Below, one piece after another: positions 1-8,215 of a stretch of DNA of 13,923 bases. Every line of letters starts with the position of its first letter. The stretch's first letter is position 1. Under the pieces are notes generated by a model that worked only from the letters and a program-made list of their open reading frames with translations, did no database searches and was not told where the DNA came from. Position numbers and translations under genes: made by a program. This stretch comes from CAVSMC01 sp963798655 (GTDB lineage: Bacteria > Pseudomonadota > Gammaproteobacteria > Burkholderiales > Casimicrobiaceae): positions 1 through 13,923 of the forward strand of contig CAWCUH010000021.1 in the NCBI GenBank assembly GCA_963798655.1, written 5' to 3'.

Positions 1-728
1 CCCACAACGCGCGCACACACGGCCGCCTCGTCCGGCGTGCCGGTGATCGCGACGCGATAGCCGCTGCGCGCGAGCTCGCGCGCGACGTGCGCGAAGCGCT
101 CGTCCGCCCAGCGACGGCTCTTCAAACGCGCCCCCGGGTGGATGCAGACGAAGTCGCCTCGTCCAAGCGCATGGGCTTCGGCGAGCGCGCTCGCCGAAGC
201 GTACTCCTCGGCGGTGATCGGGAATTCGAGCTCGCTGCCGCGGCGCGCGATGCGAAGGAAATCGATGAGCCGGAGGCAGCGCTCGACTTCGGTCCCGGTG
301 TCGGGCCACGGCGTGAAATGCTCGGGATCGGGACACGGGCCGCCGCCCGGATGGAAGCCGACGGTCGTCGCAGCGCGCAGCATCATGACGATCGCGTTGG
401 TGACCTCGCCGCTGCCGTGAAGCTGCACCGCTACGTCAAGGTTCGCCTGCCGGGCCGAATACAGGAACGCCGGCCACGCATGGGCATCCGGCTTGCGTTC
501 CGGCAAGCCGCGATAGCCTGGAAACTCGACGAACGCGTCAACGAGGTGACTGAACCGGCGGACGAACTGCGCCGCCCACGGCAGCCCGATCAGCGTGATG
601 ACGGCGGACGGATACGCGTGGCGCAGCGCGCGAAGCGCGGGCACCGAGCACAGCAGGTCGCCCAGCTGCAACGCGCGAAACACGGCAATGCGCTTCGGAC
701 GGCCGTGCCGCAGGTCGAGCCTGGGCAT
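1..728 (-). CDS. GT9 (heptosyltransferase-like) glycosyltransferase, 3'-truncated by window edge
   Basis: The first 242 codons are in the window and the rest lies beyond the left edge. The protein opens with a Rossmann strand (KRIAVFRALQLGDLLCSVPA, residues 12-31); the Asp of GDLLCS matches the conserved catalytic Asp of WaaC/WaaF-type enzymes. The second domain begins at the FVCIHPGARLKSRRW stretch about 55 residues before the edge, which is the nucleotide-sugar domain entry of ADP-heptose:LPS heptosyltransferases. Family knowledge: GT9 enzymes move heptose from ADP-heptose to a growing glycan on the cytoplasmic face of the inner membrane. The ATG at 728 shares one base with the TGA of the radical SAM gene (TGATG), and a GAGGG ribosome site lies 8 nt upstream, so this start is well supported and coupled. 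It is the last visible gene of the minus-strand operon. The exact acceptor and donor cannot be read from the sequence. Confidence 0.9.
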   Translation of the reverse strand, partial: MPRLDLRHGRPKRIAVFRALQLGDLLCSVPALRALRHAYPSAVITLIGLPWAAQFVRRFSHLVDAFVEFPGYRGLPERKPDAHAWPAFLYSARQANLDVAVQLHGSGEVTNAIVMMLRAATTVGFHPGGGPCPDPEHFTPWPDTGTEVERCLRLIDFLRIARRGSELEFPITAEEYASASALAEAHALGRGDFVCIHPGARLKSRRWADERFAHVARELARSGYRVAITGTPDEAAVCARVV

Positions 729-1774
729 CAGAACCGCCCTCGGTAGATGGCACAGGAGCGGCATACGGGAGGGGGCCGGTCGGCGGCGAGATCGGCGCGA
801 AATCGCCGGTAGTCGTCGTTGTGCCACACGGCGGCAACGCTTTCCTCCAGCACGTTGCCGAAGCGGGCGCGATCCGGCGTGCCCACCATGCAACACGGCA
901 TCGCCTCGCCGCGGTAGCTGACGTACGCGCCTTGCCACGGCCAATCGCAACGCGGCCCGGCGTTCGGCCGACGCTCGGCGCGCCGCAGCGGCGGCAGGCG
1001 CAGTGTGACGCCGAGCGCGCGCGCCTCGGCGCGCGCCTCGGCATACACGGCCTCGACAGCGGCGTCGTGCTTCGCCGTCAGATGCTCGGCGTCGATGAAC
1101 GAGCGCATCGGCTTGTAGTGCTCGGGCAGCGACGTCTCCTCGAAGTCGTGGCACAGGTACTGGACGAACACGTCGCGCACGCCCTCGCTCGCGGCGAGCC
1201 GCACCAGCGCCGGCAGCTCGCGCACGTTCTGCCGCATCAGCACGCTGACGATTCGCACGTCGAGCGCGCTCGCAGCGGCGGCGCGCGCTTCCATCACGCG
1301 GCGAAGATTGCGCAGCGCCTTGTGAAAGCTCGCGCCGACGCGAATGCGCTCGTAGATCTCGGGCGTCGCGGCGTCGAGCGACACGTGCAGCTCGGCAAGG
1401 CCGCTCGCGACGCATTCGACGGCGCGACGCCGCGAGAGCAGCGTCAGGTTCGAGTTGGTCGACACGCGAATGCCGCGCGCGGCCGCCCACGACACCATCG
1501 CGAAGAACTGCGGGTGCATCATCGGCTCGCCGAGGCCCTGGAGCTGCAACCGCTCGAGCGCCGGAAAGCCCTCGACGATGCGCTTGAAGTCGTCGAGCGG
1601 CATGAACGCGTTCGCCCCGTACGGCGGACCGTCGCGGCGAAACTGGATCGCGCACATCGTGCAGCGCAGGTTGCACTGGCCGACCGGCTCGATCTGCAGG
1701 AACGTCGGCAGCGGCGGCGCGTCCGACCAGCGCCCGGCGGCTTCGGCGACGCCGCGTTCGACCTGCGCGCCCAT
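728..1774 (-). CDS. Radical SAM protein with short SPASM-like C-terminus
   Basis: A 348-residue protein. The radical SAM cluster motif CNLRCTMC (CxxxCxxC, Cys34, 38, 41) follows an IEPVGQ strand, as is usual in this family. Next comes the barrel, with LQGLGEPMMHP (GGE-like motif), VSTNSN and ELHVSLD strands. The C-terminus has Cys276, a GEAMPCC motif (Cys294/295), FGN, and a final CRSC pair (Cys338/341). This fits a shortened SPASM/twitch domain holding one auxiliary iron-sulfur cluster. Family knowledge: such enzymes make a 5'-deoxyadenosyl radical from SAM and modify peptides, sugars or other small substrates. No precursor peptide gene is seen, and the gene sits between GT2 and GT9 glycosyltransferases, so I infer a sugar or glycolipid substrate. 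The ATG at 1774 starts 2 nt after the GT2 stop. The upstream continuation of the open frame lacks homology sense and is antiparallel or shifted reading of the GT2 gene. Substrate unknown. Confidence 0.9.
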   Translation of the reverse strand: MGAQVERGVAEAAGRWSDAPPLPTFLQIEPVGQCNLRCTMCAIQFRRDGPPYGANAFMPLDDFKRIVEGFPALERLQLQGLGEPMMHPQFFAMVSWAAARGIRVSTNSNLTLLSRRRAVECVASGLAELHVSLDAATPEIYERIRVGASFHKALRNLRRVMEARAAAASALDVRIVSVLMRQNVRELPALVRLAASEGVRDVFVQYLCHDFEETSLPEHYKPMRSFIDAEHLTAKHDAAVEAVYAEARAEARALGVTLRLPPLRRAERRPNAGPRCDWPWQGAYVSYRGEAMPCCMVGTPDRARFGNVLEESVAAVWHNDDYRRFRADLAADRPPPVCRSCAIYRGRF

Positions 1775-1776
1775 CG

Positions 1777-2754
1777 TCACAGGAACAGCACGCGGTAGCG
1801 CCACGCGCCGCACATGCGCCAGAACACCGAGACCGGCGGAATCAGCGCGGAGGTCGCGATCATCTCCACAACGTGGCGCAAGCTCTTCTGCGTCGCGCGC
1901 AGCCGCTTCCAGCAGAACAGCGCCGTGACCGTCGCCCAGCCGATCGCGGCGGCAGCGACACCCGGCGTGTATCCGCGCAACGCCGAATAGAGCATCGCGA
2001 TCAGCGCCAGCACCGCGACGTAGTAATGCCACGGCGGCTGCGGCCGGATCCAGCGCCGGTAGTCGCGCGGGTACTTCTTGTAGAGCAACGCATCGAAGAC
2101 AACGCGCTTCTGCTGCTTGACGCTGACGCCCCACTTGGCCGGCCGGATGGGATGCACGACGACGGCGCGCGATGCGCAGCCGATGCGCGCTCCGCGCCGG
2201 CGCAGCTCGAACTGCAGGTCGGCATCCTCGCGCCACGCCATGCGGTAGCGCTCGTCGAAGCCGCCGACCGCGCGGAGCATCGCCGTACGCACGAAGCAGT
2301 TGGCGGTGACGAAATCGGCATTCGCGAGCCCGGCGGCATCGCGCTCGTAGTCGGTCGGGTCGCCGGGCAGCGGCACCAGGATGCGGCCCGCCGCGGCGTC
2401 GAGGCCGGCGAGCGCGGCGAGCCCTTCGCGCAGCCATCCGGGCGCCGGCCGCGTGTCGTCGTCGGTGAACGCGATCACCGGCGCGCGCGCACAGCGCCAG
2501 CCGCGATTGCGCGCTGCCGCCGGGCCGAGATTCTCCGACGAATGGACGTAATGGATGGCAAGACCCGGCCGGCGCCGCGCCGCGCGTGCGCTGACCGCGT
2601 GATTGGCGACGCTCGCGGCGCGCGACGAGCCGTCGTCGACGACGAGGATCTCGAACTCCGACGTGTCGAGATCCTGGCGCAGCAGGTGATCGAGGCAGCA
2701 TGCGAGCAGCTGGGGCCGCTCGTGCGTGGGCACGACGACGGAAGCGCGCATCAT
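1777..2754 (-). CDS. GT2 family glycosyltransferase with C-terminal membrane segments
   Basis: A 325-residue protein with a GT-A fold. The N-terminal strand ASVVVPTHERP leads to LVVDDGS (38-44), followed by SSENLGPAAARNRG (72-85). The metal/nucleotide-binding FTDDDTRP lies at 96-103 and the probable base pair WREDADLQFE at 174-183. After residue 240 come two or three hydrophobic stretches (about 243-260, 264-281 and perhaps 298-312) that should anchor it in the inner membrane, with the catalytic domain in the cytoplasm. Family knowledge: it transfers a sugar from a nucleotide donor, usually with inversion. The ATG at 2754 overlaps the carbamoyltransferase stop by four bases (ATGA) and has a GGGGAG ribosome site 7 nt upstream, which favours this Met over the one immediately after it (2751). 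It probably extends the same glycan as the neighbouring GT9 and GT4 enzymes. Donor and acceptor are not predictable. Confidence 0.92.
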   Translation of the reverse strand: MMRASVVVPTHERPQLLACCLDHLLRQDLDTSEFEILVVDDGSSRAASVANHAVSARAARRRPGLAIHYVHSSENLGPAAARNRGWRCARAPVIAFTDDDTRPAPGWLREGLAALAGLDAAAGRILVPLPGDPTDYERDAAGLANADFVTANCFVRTAMLRAVGGFDERYRMAWREDADLQFELRRRGARIGCASRAVVVHPIRPAKWGVSVKQQKRVVFDALLYKKYPRDYRRWIRPQPPWHYYVAVLALIAMLYSALRGYTPGVAAAAIGWATVTALFCWKRLRATQKSLRHVVEMIATSALIPPVSVFWRMCGAWRYRVLFL

Positions 2755-4493
2755 GAACGGACTCCCCTATTGTCCTTGTCGAGCAGAAACGATCCGATCG
2801 CGAGCACGTCGAGCGGCGTCGTGAAGAAGCACTCGAGCGCGTCGCGCGGCGTGCACACGATCGGCTTTCCGCGCGTGTTGAACGACGTGTTGATCAGCAC
2901 CGGCACGCCCGTGCGCGATGCGAACGCCTCGAGCACCGCGTGATAGCGCGCGTTCTGGCGGCGATTGACGGTTTGCACGCGGGCCGTTCCGTCGACGTGA
3001 CACGCGGACGGGATGCGATCGCGCTTGTCCGCCTTCACGTCGAACACGAAAAGCATGAACGGCGAGCGCGTGCATCCGGCGAACCAGTCGCCGGCTGCTT
3101 CCTCGGTCACCACGGGTGCGACCGGACGGAAATCCTCGCGATCCTTCAACTCGTTCAGCCGCTGCTGCATCGTGACCGAGATCGGCGATGCGAGGATCGA
3201 GCGCGATCCGAGCGCGCGCGGACCGAACTCCATCCGGCCCTGGTACCAGCCGACGATCTTGTCGTTCGCGAGCCGGTCGGCCACTTCGTCGACGAGCGAA
3301 GCCGGCCGCGTGTAACCGGCGCGCGCCTCGCGCAAGGCGCGCTCGATCGCCGCGTCGTCGAACGCAGGTCCGAGATAGACGTCGTCCATTGCGTACGCGC
3401 GCTCGCCCGATCCGTTCGCCTTTTGCCGCTCGCCCGCGTCCACCCAGAGTGCGGCGCCGAGCGCGGTACCGGCGTCGCCGGCAGCCGGCTGAACCCAGAT
3501 GTCGTCGAACACCGCCGCGTCGCGCAAGCGCGCGTTCATCACGCAGTTGAGCGCGACGCCGCCCGCCATCACGAGGCGTGAGCAGCGCGTGCGCACGGCG
3601 AGCCACGACGCGATGCGCAGCGCGGTTTCCTCGAGCAGCTGCTGCGCCGACGAGGCGAGATTGAGGTGCGCCTTGGTCAACGGGTCGCCGCGCCGGCGCG
3701 GCGGACACCACGCGGCGAACGGCATCGGATCGATCCGGTAATCGCCCTCGCCGAGCCAGTGCACGTACTCGCGCATCAACTCGATCAGCGTCGGACTGCC
3801 CATCGATGCGAGCGCCATCACCTTGTACTCGTCGGAGGAATGCAGGAAGCCGAGGTGCGATGTGATCTTCTCGTAGAACAGCCCGAGCGAGCTCGGCAGC
3901 TGCACCTCGCTGATCTTGCGGTAGACGCCGTCGCGCACGACGCCGTATTGCGTGGACGTGCGCTCACCGCGGCCGTCGAGCGTGAGCACCGCCGCGTCTC
4001 CGGGCGGACCGGCGAGAAAGGCGCTCGCCTGGTGGCACAGGTGATGCTCGACGAAATGCCATCGATAGCGCCGCGCTTCCTCGCGCGCCGTGCGAAAGCG
4101 CGCGTCGAGATGAAGCGGCGCACCGCTCACGAGCTGGCGCGGTGCATTGACTACGTACGACAGGAACAGCGGCTCCCACGGCGACGCCGCGTTCGCCGAC
4201 ACCGAAGCGCTCGGCTCCTTCGGCAGCACGAATGTCGGCTCCTTCCAGCCGTCGAGCAACGCGGGATCGTACGAGTACGCGACGTGGTCAATGTCGTTCA
4301 GCTCGAGACCCTCGACCGACAGGCAATAGTCGATCGCGTGGTGCGGCATTTCGTACGCGGCGAACGGCGTCGGCCGCTTGCCGTGCTTCACCTGCGTGAA
4401 GCGCTCTTCCTCGGCGGCGGCGACGACGACGCCGTCGCGCACGAGGCACGCGGCCGAGTCGTGGTAAGCCGCGTTGATGCCTAATGTGTACAT
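2751..4493 (-). CDS. Carbamoyltransferase (NodU/CmcH/TobZ family)
   Basis: A 580-residue protein, full length for this family. The N-terminal ASKHA/Kae1-like domain starts with MYTLGINAAYHDSAACLV, the typical family start. The metal-binding motif HHLCHQASAF has HxxxH at His150/His154, LTLDGRGE holds Asp173, and the AAGDAGTALGAA loop has Asp340. GGVALNC (311-317) is also typical. The C-terminal carbamoyltransferase domain shows QGRMEFGPRALGSRSIL (418-434) and the INTSFN segment near the end. Family knowledge: these enzymes first make carbamoyl-adenylate from carbamoyl phosphate and ATP, then move the carbamoyl group to a hydroxyl of a sugar or antibiotic. Here, with glycosyltransferases on both sides, O-carbamoylation of a glycan sugar is the likely role (inference). 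The start overlaps the upstream GT9 stop by 13 nt, and no clear ribosome site is seen, which suggests reinitiation. All key residues I can identify are present. Confidence 0.95.
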   Translation of the reverse strand: MYTLGINAAYHDSAACLVRDGVVVAAAEEERFTQVKHGKRPTPFAAYEMPHHAIDYCLSVEGLELNDIDHVAYSYDPALLDGWKEPTFVLPKEPSASVSANAASPWEPLFLSYVVNAPRQLVSGAPLHLDARFRTAREEARRYRWHFVEHHLCHQASAFLAGPPGDAAVLTLDGRGERTSTQYGVVRDGVYRKISEVQLPSSLGLFYEKITSHLGFLHSSDEYKVMALASMGSPTLIELMREYVHWLGEGDYRIDPMPFAAWCPPRRRGDPLTKAHLNLASSAQQLLEETALRIASWLAVRTRCSRLVMAGGVALNCVMNARLRDAAVFDDIWVQPAAGDAGTALGAALWVDAGERQKANGSGERAYAMDDVYLGPAFDDAAIERALREARAGYTRPASLVDEVADRLANDKIVGWYQGRMEFGPRALGSRSILASPISVTMQQRLNELKDREDFRPVAPVVTEEAAGDWFAGCTRSPFMLFVFDVKADKRDRIPSACHVDGTARVQTVNRRQNARYHAVLEAFASRTGVPVLINTSFNTRGKPIVCTPRDALECFFTTPLDVLAIGSFLLDKDNRGVRS

Positions 4494-5613
4494 GCGATGC
4501 GGGTCGACTGCGCGCGCGTACGCGGCCCCGACATCGAGCGCGAGCTGTCGTCAGCGTCGAACAACTCCTCGACCGCGCCGACGACCTCGCGCGGCGACAC
4601 GTCGGCAAGGCAGCGCTGGTGGCCTTGCGGACAGACGCTCTTCAGGCACCAGCGGCACGGCACGTCGCGGCTCAGGACTCGATGCGCAACGCCCCACGGC
4701 GTGTGCTGCGGGTTCGTGAGCGCGTACAAGTCGACGACCGGCGTGCCGACGGCGGCGGCAGATGCGCCGGCCCGGAGTTGTTGCAGATGGCGACGCTCGC
4801 GCGCTCGAGCAGCGCGGCGAGCTCGCTCCAATCGAGCGCGCCGCCGAGCGACGCCGCCGACGGCGCCGCTTCGCGCATCGCGGCGAGCGCTTGCGCGTCG
4901 TCGTCGCCACCGGCAAGCACGACCTGCCAGCGTGGGTCGGCGGCGAGCGCGCGCACGGCCTCGGCGAAGTGCTGCGTCGGATAGCGGCGCGACGGCGCGC
5001 TCGCGCCCGGATGCACGACGAGCCAGCGCGCGCGAGGATCCAGTCCCGCCGCGCGCGCCTTCGCATCGAGCGCGGCGCGCGAGCCGTCGCTCACCGCATA
5101 GCAGAGATGCACGTCGTCGGCGTGCGAACCGATGGCGCCGACCAATTCGAGTTGACGCTGCACTTCGTGGCGCACGCCCTCGTGCGGATTGCGATCCGGA
5201 TCGGGCAGCCAGTCGGTGAGCAGCTCGTACGGGTTCTCGCGGCAGTACGCGAGGCGACGCGGAACGCCGGCGAGGTGCGCCAGCATCGCCGCGGGCAGCG
5301 CGCTTTGCGTGTAGACGGTGAAGATGACGGCGCCATCGAAGCGGCGCTCGCGCAGCGCCGCGGCGAGTCGGGCGGTCTCTTGGCCGCAGGCCGGCATGCG
5401 GCTCTTCACCCATGGCGCGTCGAACGTGATGACGTCGTCGACGAACGGCAAGCCTTCCGCGACAACGGCGCCGGCGCGCGACGTGAGCAGCGTCATCCGC
5501 CGCGACGCCGCGTCCTTCAGCGCGCGCAGCGCCGGCGTGGTCATCAACAGGTCGCCCATGCCGTCGAGGCGAATCGCGAGCACCGAATGCGCATCGGCCC
5601 AGTCGCCCGCCAT
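4481..5613 (-). pseudogene. GT9 heptosyltransferase-like gene broken by a one-base frameshift
   Basis: The first 285 codons (5613-4759) read as a normal GT9 protein: IRLDGMGDLLMTTPALR with Asp21, VVHPGASAPSRRYP near 199-212, and NNSGPAHL at 278-285. At 4758/4759 the frame is lost. The rest of the family motif, AAAVGTPVVDLY, plus the Cys-rich tail CRWCLKSVCPQGHQRCL, continues in the next frame down to a TAG at 4481. Adding one G (C on the plus strand) at the CTG-CCGCCGCC junction restores GPAHLAAAVGTPVV and a 377-residue protein of normal length. As written, translation ends at 4672 after 28 out-of-frame codons, giving a 313-residue product without the C-terminal lobe. The site is a GGC repeat, so an assembly error is quite possible. 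The start ATG at 5613 overlaps the phosphatase stop (TGATG). Intact, it would add heptose from ADP-heptose or a related sugar. Confidence 0.9.
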
Positions 5614-6218
5614 CAATGCACCGTGTGCGCGAGAACCGCTTCGAGCGCCTGCGCGTGCTCTTCGGCGTCGAGGATCACGCGCACCGCGTCGTCGAAACGC
5701 TCGACGACGGCATCGGGCATCCGATGTTCGCCACCGAGCCAGCACGTCTCGTTGCCGCGGTCGACGAGGATGGATCGACATCCGGCGCGGTGTCCGGCCT
5801 CGACGTCGTCGAGAATGTCGCCGATCATCCAGGAGCGTGCGAGATCGACCCGATGTGCGCGCGCCGCGTCGAGCAGCAGCCCCGGCTCGGGCTTGCGGCA
5901 GCCGCATCCGCCCTCGCCGCGCGTCTTCGGCTTGTGCGGACACCAGTAGAAGCCGTCGATCTCGACCCCCACCGCCTCGAAGAGCTCGCGCATGCGCGCT
6001 TCGACACTGTCCAGCGCATCGCGACCGAACAGGCCGAGGGCGACCCCGGGCTGGTTCGAGACGATGATCAGCCGATAGCCTGCGACGGCGAGCGCGACCG
6101 CGCCGAGCAGAACGCCGGGCAGCAGCGTGACGCGCGCAGGGTCCGTGCTGTACGGCACGTTGTCGATCAGCGTGCCGTCCTTGTCGAGGAACACTGCGGG
6201 GCGCGGCAGCTCGGTCAC
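5613..6218 (-). CDS. gmhB: HAD-IIIA phosphatase, D-glycero-D-manno-heptose 1,7-bisphosphate 7-phosphatase type
   Basis: A 201-residue HAD protein. It shows FLDKDGTLI (nucleophile Asp12, acid/base Asp14), IIVSNQPG (motif II, 51-58), Lys109 in CRKPEPG, and MIGDILDDVEAG (Asp134, Asp137/138). The zinc-binding loop CPH...CGC (Cys93, His95, Cys105, Cys107) is diagnostic of the GmhB/histidinol-phosphatase subgroup. Length and loop fit GmhB, which removes the 7-phosphate from heptose bisphosphate on the way to ADP- or GDP-heptose. Two GT9 genes in the same operon support that role over histidine synthesis. The start is a GTG at 6218 that overlaps the SDR stop by four bases (GTGA); a second in-frame GTG at 6224 cannot be excluded. 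Neither has a strong ribosome site. The other heptose genes (isomerase, kinase/nucleotidyltransferase) are not in the window. Confidence 0.88.
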   Translation of the reverse strand: MTELPRPAVFLDKDGTLIDNVPYSTDPARVTLLPGVLLGAVALAVAGYRLIIVSNQPGVALGLFGRDALDSVEARMRELFEAVGVEIDGFYWCPHKPKTRGEGGCGCRKPEPGLLLDAARAHRVDLARSWMIGDILDDVEAGHRAGCRSILVDRGNETCWLGGEHRMPDAVVERFDDAVRVILDAEEHAQALEAVLAHTVH

Positions 6219-6931
6219 GGCCACGACGTCTCGGTGAGCGGAACGACGATGAGCTCGGCGATCGCCGACTCGCGCGGTTGCGTCAGGGCGAAGCGAACGG
6301 TGCGAGCGACCGCGCGCGGGTCCTGCAGCCGCGCCGGATCGAGATCCGGAAACCGGTCGAGCAGGAACGGCGTGCGCATGCCGCCGGTGATGATCGCCGT
6401 CACGCGCACGCCGGCGGGCCGGAGCTCCGCATGCAGCGCCTGCGACAGCCCGAGCAGACCCCACTTGCTCGCGTGATACGCGGCGGCGTTCGGCCAGCCG
6501 CGCTTCGCCGCCGTCGACGCGATGTTGACGATGTCGCCGCCGCCCGCGCGATGCATCGCCGGCAGAGCGAACTTCGCGAGCAGAAATGGACCGCGCAGGT
6601 TCGTGCGCACGATCGCGTCGAACTCCTCCACGGCGAGCTCGGCGATGTCCTTCGTCACGTCGATACCCGCGTTGTTGACGATCGCATCGAGCCGGCCGCA
6701 GCGCTCTTGCGTCTCTTCGACGAAGCGACGCACGTCGCGCTCGTCGCCGACGTCTCCCGTCAACGTCGTCGCGCGCGCCTCGGCTAAGGCTTTCCGCGTC
6801 TCGTGCACGCGCTCCGAGCGGTCGGCCATCGCCAGCGTCGCGCCCGCGTCCGCGAGCTCGCGGCAGATCGCCGCGCCCAATCCCTGCGCCGCGCCGGTCA
6901 CCAGCACGACGCGCCCTTCGAGTTCGCCCAT
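6215..6931 (-). CDS. SDR-family NAD(P)-dependent oxidoreductase
   Basis: A 238-residue classical short-chain dehydrogenase. Visible are the cofactor motif VTGAAQGLG (TGxxxGxG, 12-19), the ADRS end of strand 2 near residue 36, NNAG at 86-89, catalytic Ser139 in NIAST, and YHASK with Tyr152 and Lys156. The Asp before Arg after strand 2 is ambiguous for NAD or NADP choice. Family knowledge: these enzymes oxidise or reduce an alcohol/ketone; the substrate cannot be told from sequence. In this operon, a nucleotide sugar or heptose derivative is a reasonable inference. The ATG at 6931 lies 3 nt after the GT4 stop and has an AGGA ribosome site 7 nt upstream; its end overlaps the GTG start of the phosphatase gene. 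Confidence 0.9.
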   Translation of the reverse strand: MGELEGRVVLVTGAAQGLGAAICRELADAGATLAMADRSERVHETRKALAEARATTLTGDVGDERDVRRFVEETQERCGRLDAIVNNAGIDVTKDIAELAVEEFDAIVRTNLRGPFLLAKFALPAMHRAGGGDIVNIASTAAKRGWPNAAAYHASKWGLLGLSQALHAELRPAGVRVTAIITGGMRTPFLLDRFPDLDPARLQDPRAVARTVRFALTQPRESAIAELIVVPLTETSWP

Positions 6932-6934
6932 CGC

Positions 6935-8215
6935 TCATCCTGTCTGTTGAATCGCGGCGAGCGGCGCCGCGTCCGACGCGCCCGCGACCGCCGCATACAA
7001 CGCATCGAGCTGCTGCGCGACGCGCCGCCACGTGAACATCTGATGGACGCGCCGCCGGCCGCGCCGACCGAACAGCTCGCCGATCGCCGGGTCGCTCAGC
7101 ACTTGCGCGAGGCGGCGCGCGAGCTCCGCGGGCTCCTTCGGCTCGACGAGAAACCCGGTGCGCCCGTGCTGCACCGTGTACTGGATTCCGCCGACACGCG
7201 ATCCGATCACCGGCACGCCGCACGCCATCGCTTCGATCGGCGTGATGCCGAACGGCTCGTACCATGGCGTCGTGACGAACACGTCGCTCGCGCAGTAGAA
7301 GTCGCGCAGGCATTGGCGCGGTCGGCGGCCGACAAAACGGACGTGCTCGTCGATCCCTTCCTCGCGTGCGATCTGCATCAGGCGGCCGATCTCGGGAGTG
7401 AGCTCGGGATCCGGCGTATCCGAATCCCCGCCGACGACGACGAGCAGCGGATCGATGCCGTGATCGCGCCGCGCGATGGCGAGCGCGCGGATCACGTTGT
7501 CGACACCCTTGCGCGCAACCATGCGGCCGAGCTGCAGGACGATCGGGCGATCGGCGGGAAGCCCGAGCCTGCGCCTCGCGTCCTCGCGCTTGACCGGCGC
7601 AAACTCCTCGCGCGCGAAGCCGCACGGAATCGTGGTGACGCGCGCGGGATCGACGTCGTAGTACGTACGCAGGTCGATCGCGTCCTGCGGGCACTCGGCG
7701 ATGATCGCGTCCGCGTCGTCGATCACCATCTGCTCGAGCAGCCCGCGCTCGCGCGGGAAATCGTCGCGGCCGTGGTGCATCAACCGCACGCGCCCGAGCG
7801 CGTGGAACGTGACCACATAGGGAATTTCGAGCTCTTCACGCAATCGCCGCGCAACCAGACCCGACATGAAGAAGTTCGCGTGTGCGACGAGATAGCCTTC
7901 GCCGCGATCGCGCGCACGCGTTGCAATGTCGAGCACACGCTCGGCGAAGTGGCCCATCGTCGGCAGCAGATCTTCCTTGCGCACGAACCGCGGCGGCCCC
8001 GCCTCGATGTGAATCACGCGCACACCGGGCGCCCAGCGCACGACAGCCGGAAGCTCGGGATCGTCGCGTCGCGTGAACACGTCGATCTCGTAGCCGAGCG
8101 CGGCGAGCTCCTTCGCCGTCTGCGCGACGTAGACATTCTGGCCACCGGCATCGACGCCGCCGGTGGCGGCGAGTGGTGATGCGTGCTCGCTGATCAGTGC
8201 GATCCTGGCCGCCAT
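6935..8215 (-). CDS. GT4 family glycosyltransferase, first gene of the operon
   Basis: A 426-residue GT-B enzyme. The N-terminal acceptor domain begins IALISEHASP and has GGVDAGGQNVYVAQ (19-32), a loop shared with sucrose-synthase/MshA-like GT4 proteins. The C-terminal donor domain shows LQLGRMVARKG (Arg231, Lys236) and EPFGITPIEAMACGVPV with the EX7E pair Glu320/Glu328. Family knowledge: a retaining transferase using UDP-, GDP- or ADP-sugar, cytoplasmic. The start at 8215 is chosen because an AGGAG ribosome site lies 5 nt upstream (8221-8225) and the family motif starts at once. The frame stays open up to 9019, but there it is only the acidic antisense reading of the serine-rich gene. As the promoter-proximal gene, it should share the promoter in 8216-8630 with the seven genes behind it. 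Confidence 0.93.
   Translation of the reverse strand: MAARIALISEHASPLAATGGVDAGGQNVYVAQTAKELAALGYEIDVFTRRDDPELPAVVRWAPGVRVIHIEAGPPRFVRKEDLLPTMGHFAERVLDIATRARDRGEGYLVAHANFFMSGLVARRLREELEIPYVVTFHALGRVRLMHHGRDDFPRERGLLEQMVIDDADAIIAECPQDAIDLRTYYDVDPARVTTIPCGFAREEFAPVKREDARRRLGLPADRPIVLQLGRMVARKGVDNVIRALAIARRDHGIDPLLVVVGGDSDTPDPELTPEIGRLMQIAREEGIDEHVRFVGRRPRQCLRDFYCASDVFVTTPWYEPFGITPIEAMACGVPVIGSRVGGIQYTVQHGRTGFLVEPKEPAELARRLAQVLSDPAIGELFGRRGRRRVHQMFTWRRVAQQLDALYAAVAGASDAAPLAAIQQTG

Noticed and set aside
1775..2701. Apparent 657-residue frame extending the radical SAM gene upstream
   Set aside because: The extension is the shifted reading of the GT2 gene and is Arg-rich without motifs; the family start is the ATG at 1774.
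4481..5613. Programmed ribosomal frameshift in the GT9 gene
   Set aside because: No slippery heptamer or downstream pseudoknot was seen at the CTG-CCGCCGCC junction; mutation or assembly error is simpler.
6219..7694. Long Arg/Ala-rich frame upstream of the phosphatase
   Set aside because: Shadow of the SDR and GT4 genes; only the part from the GTG at 6218 shows HAD motifs.
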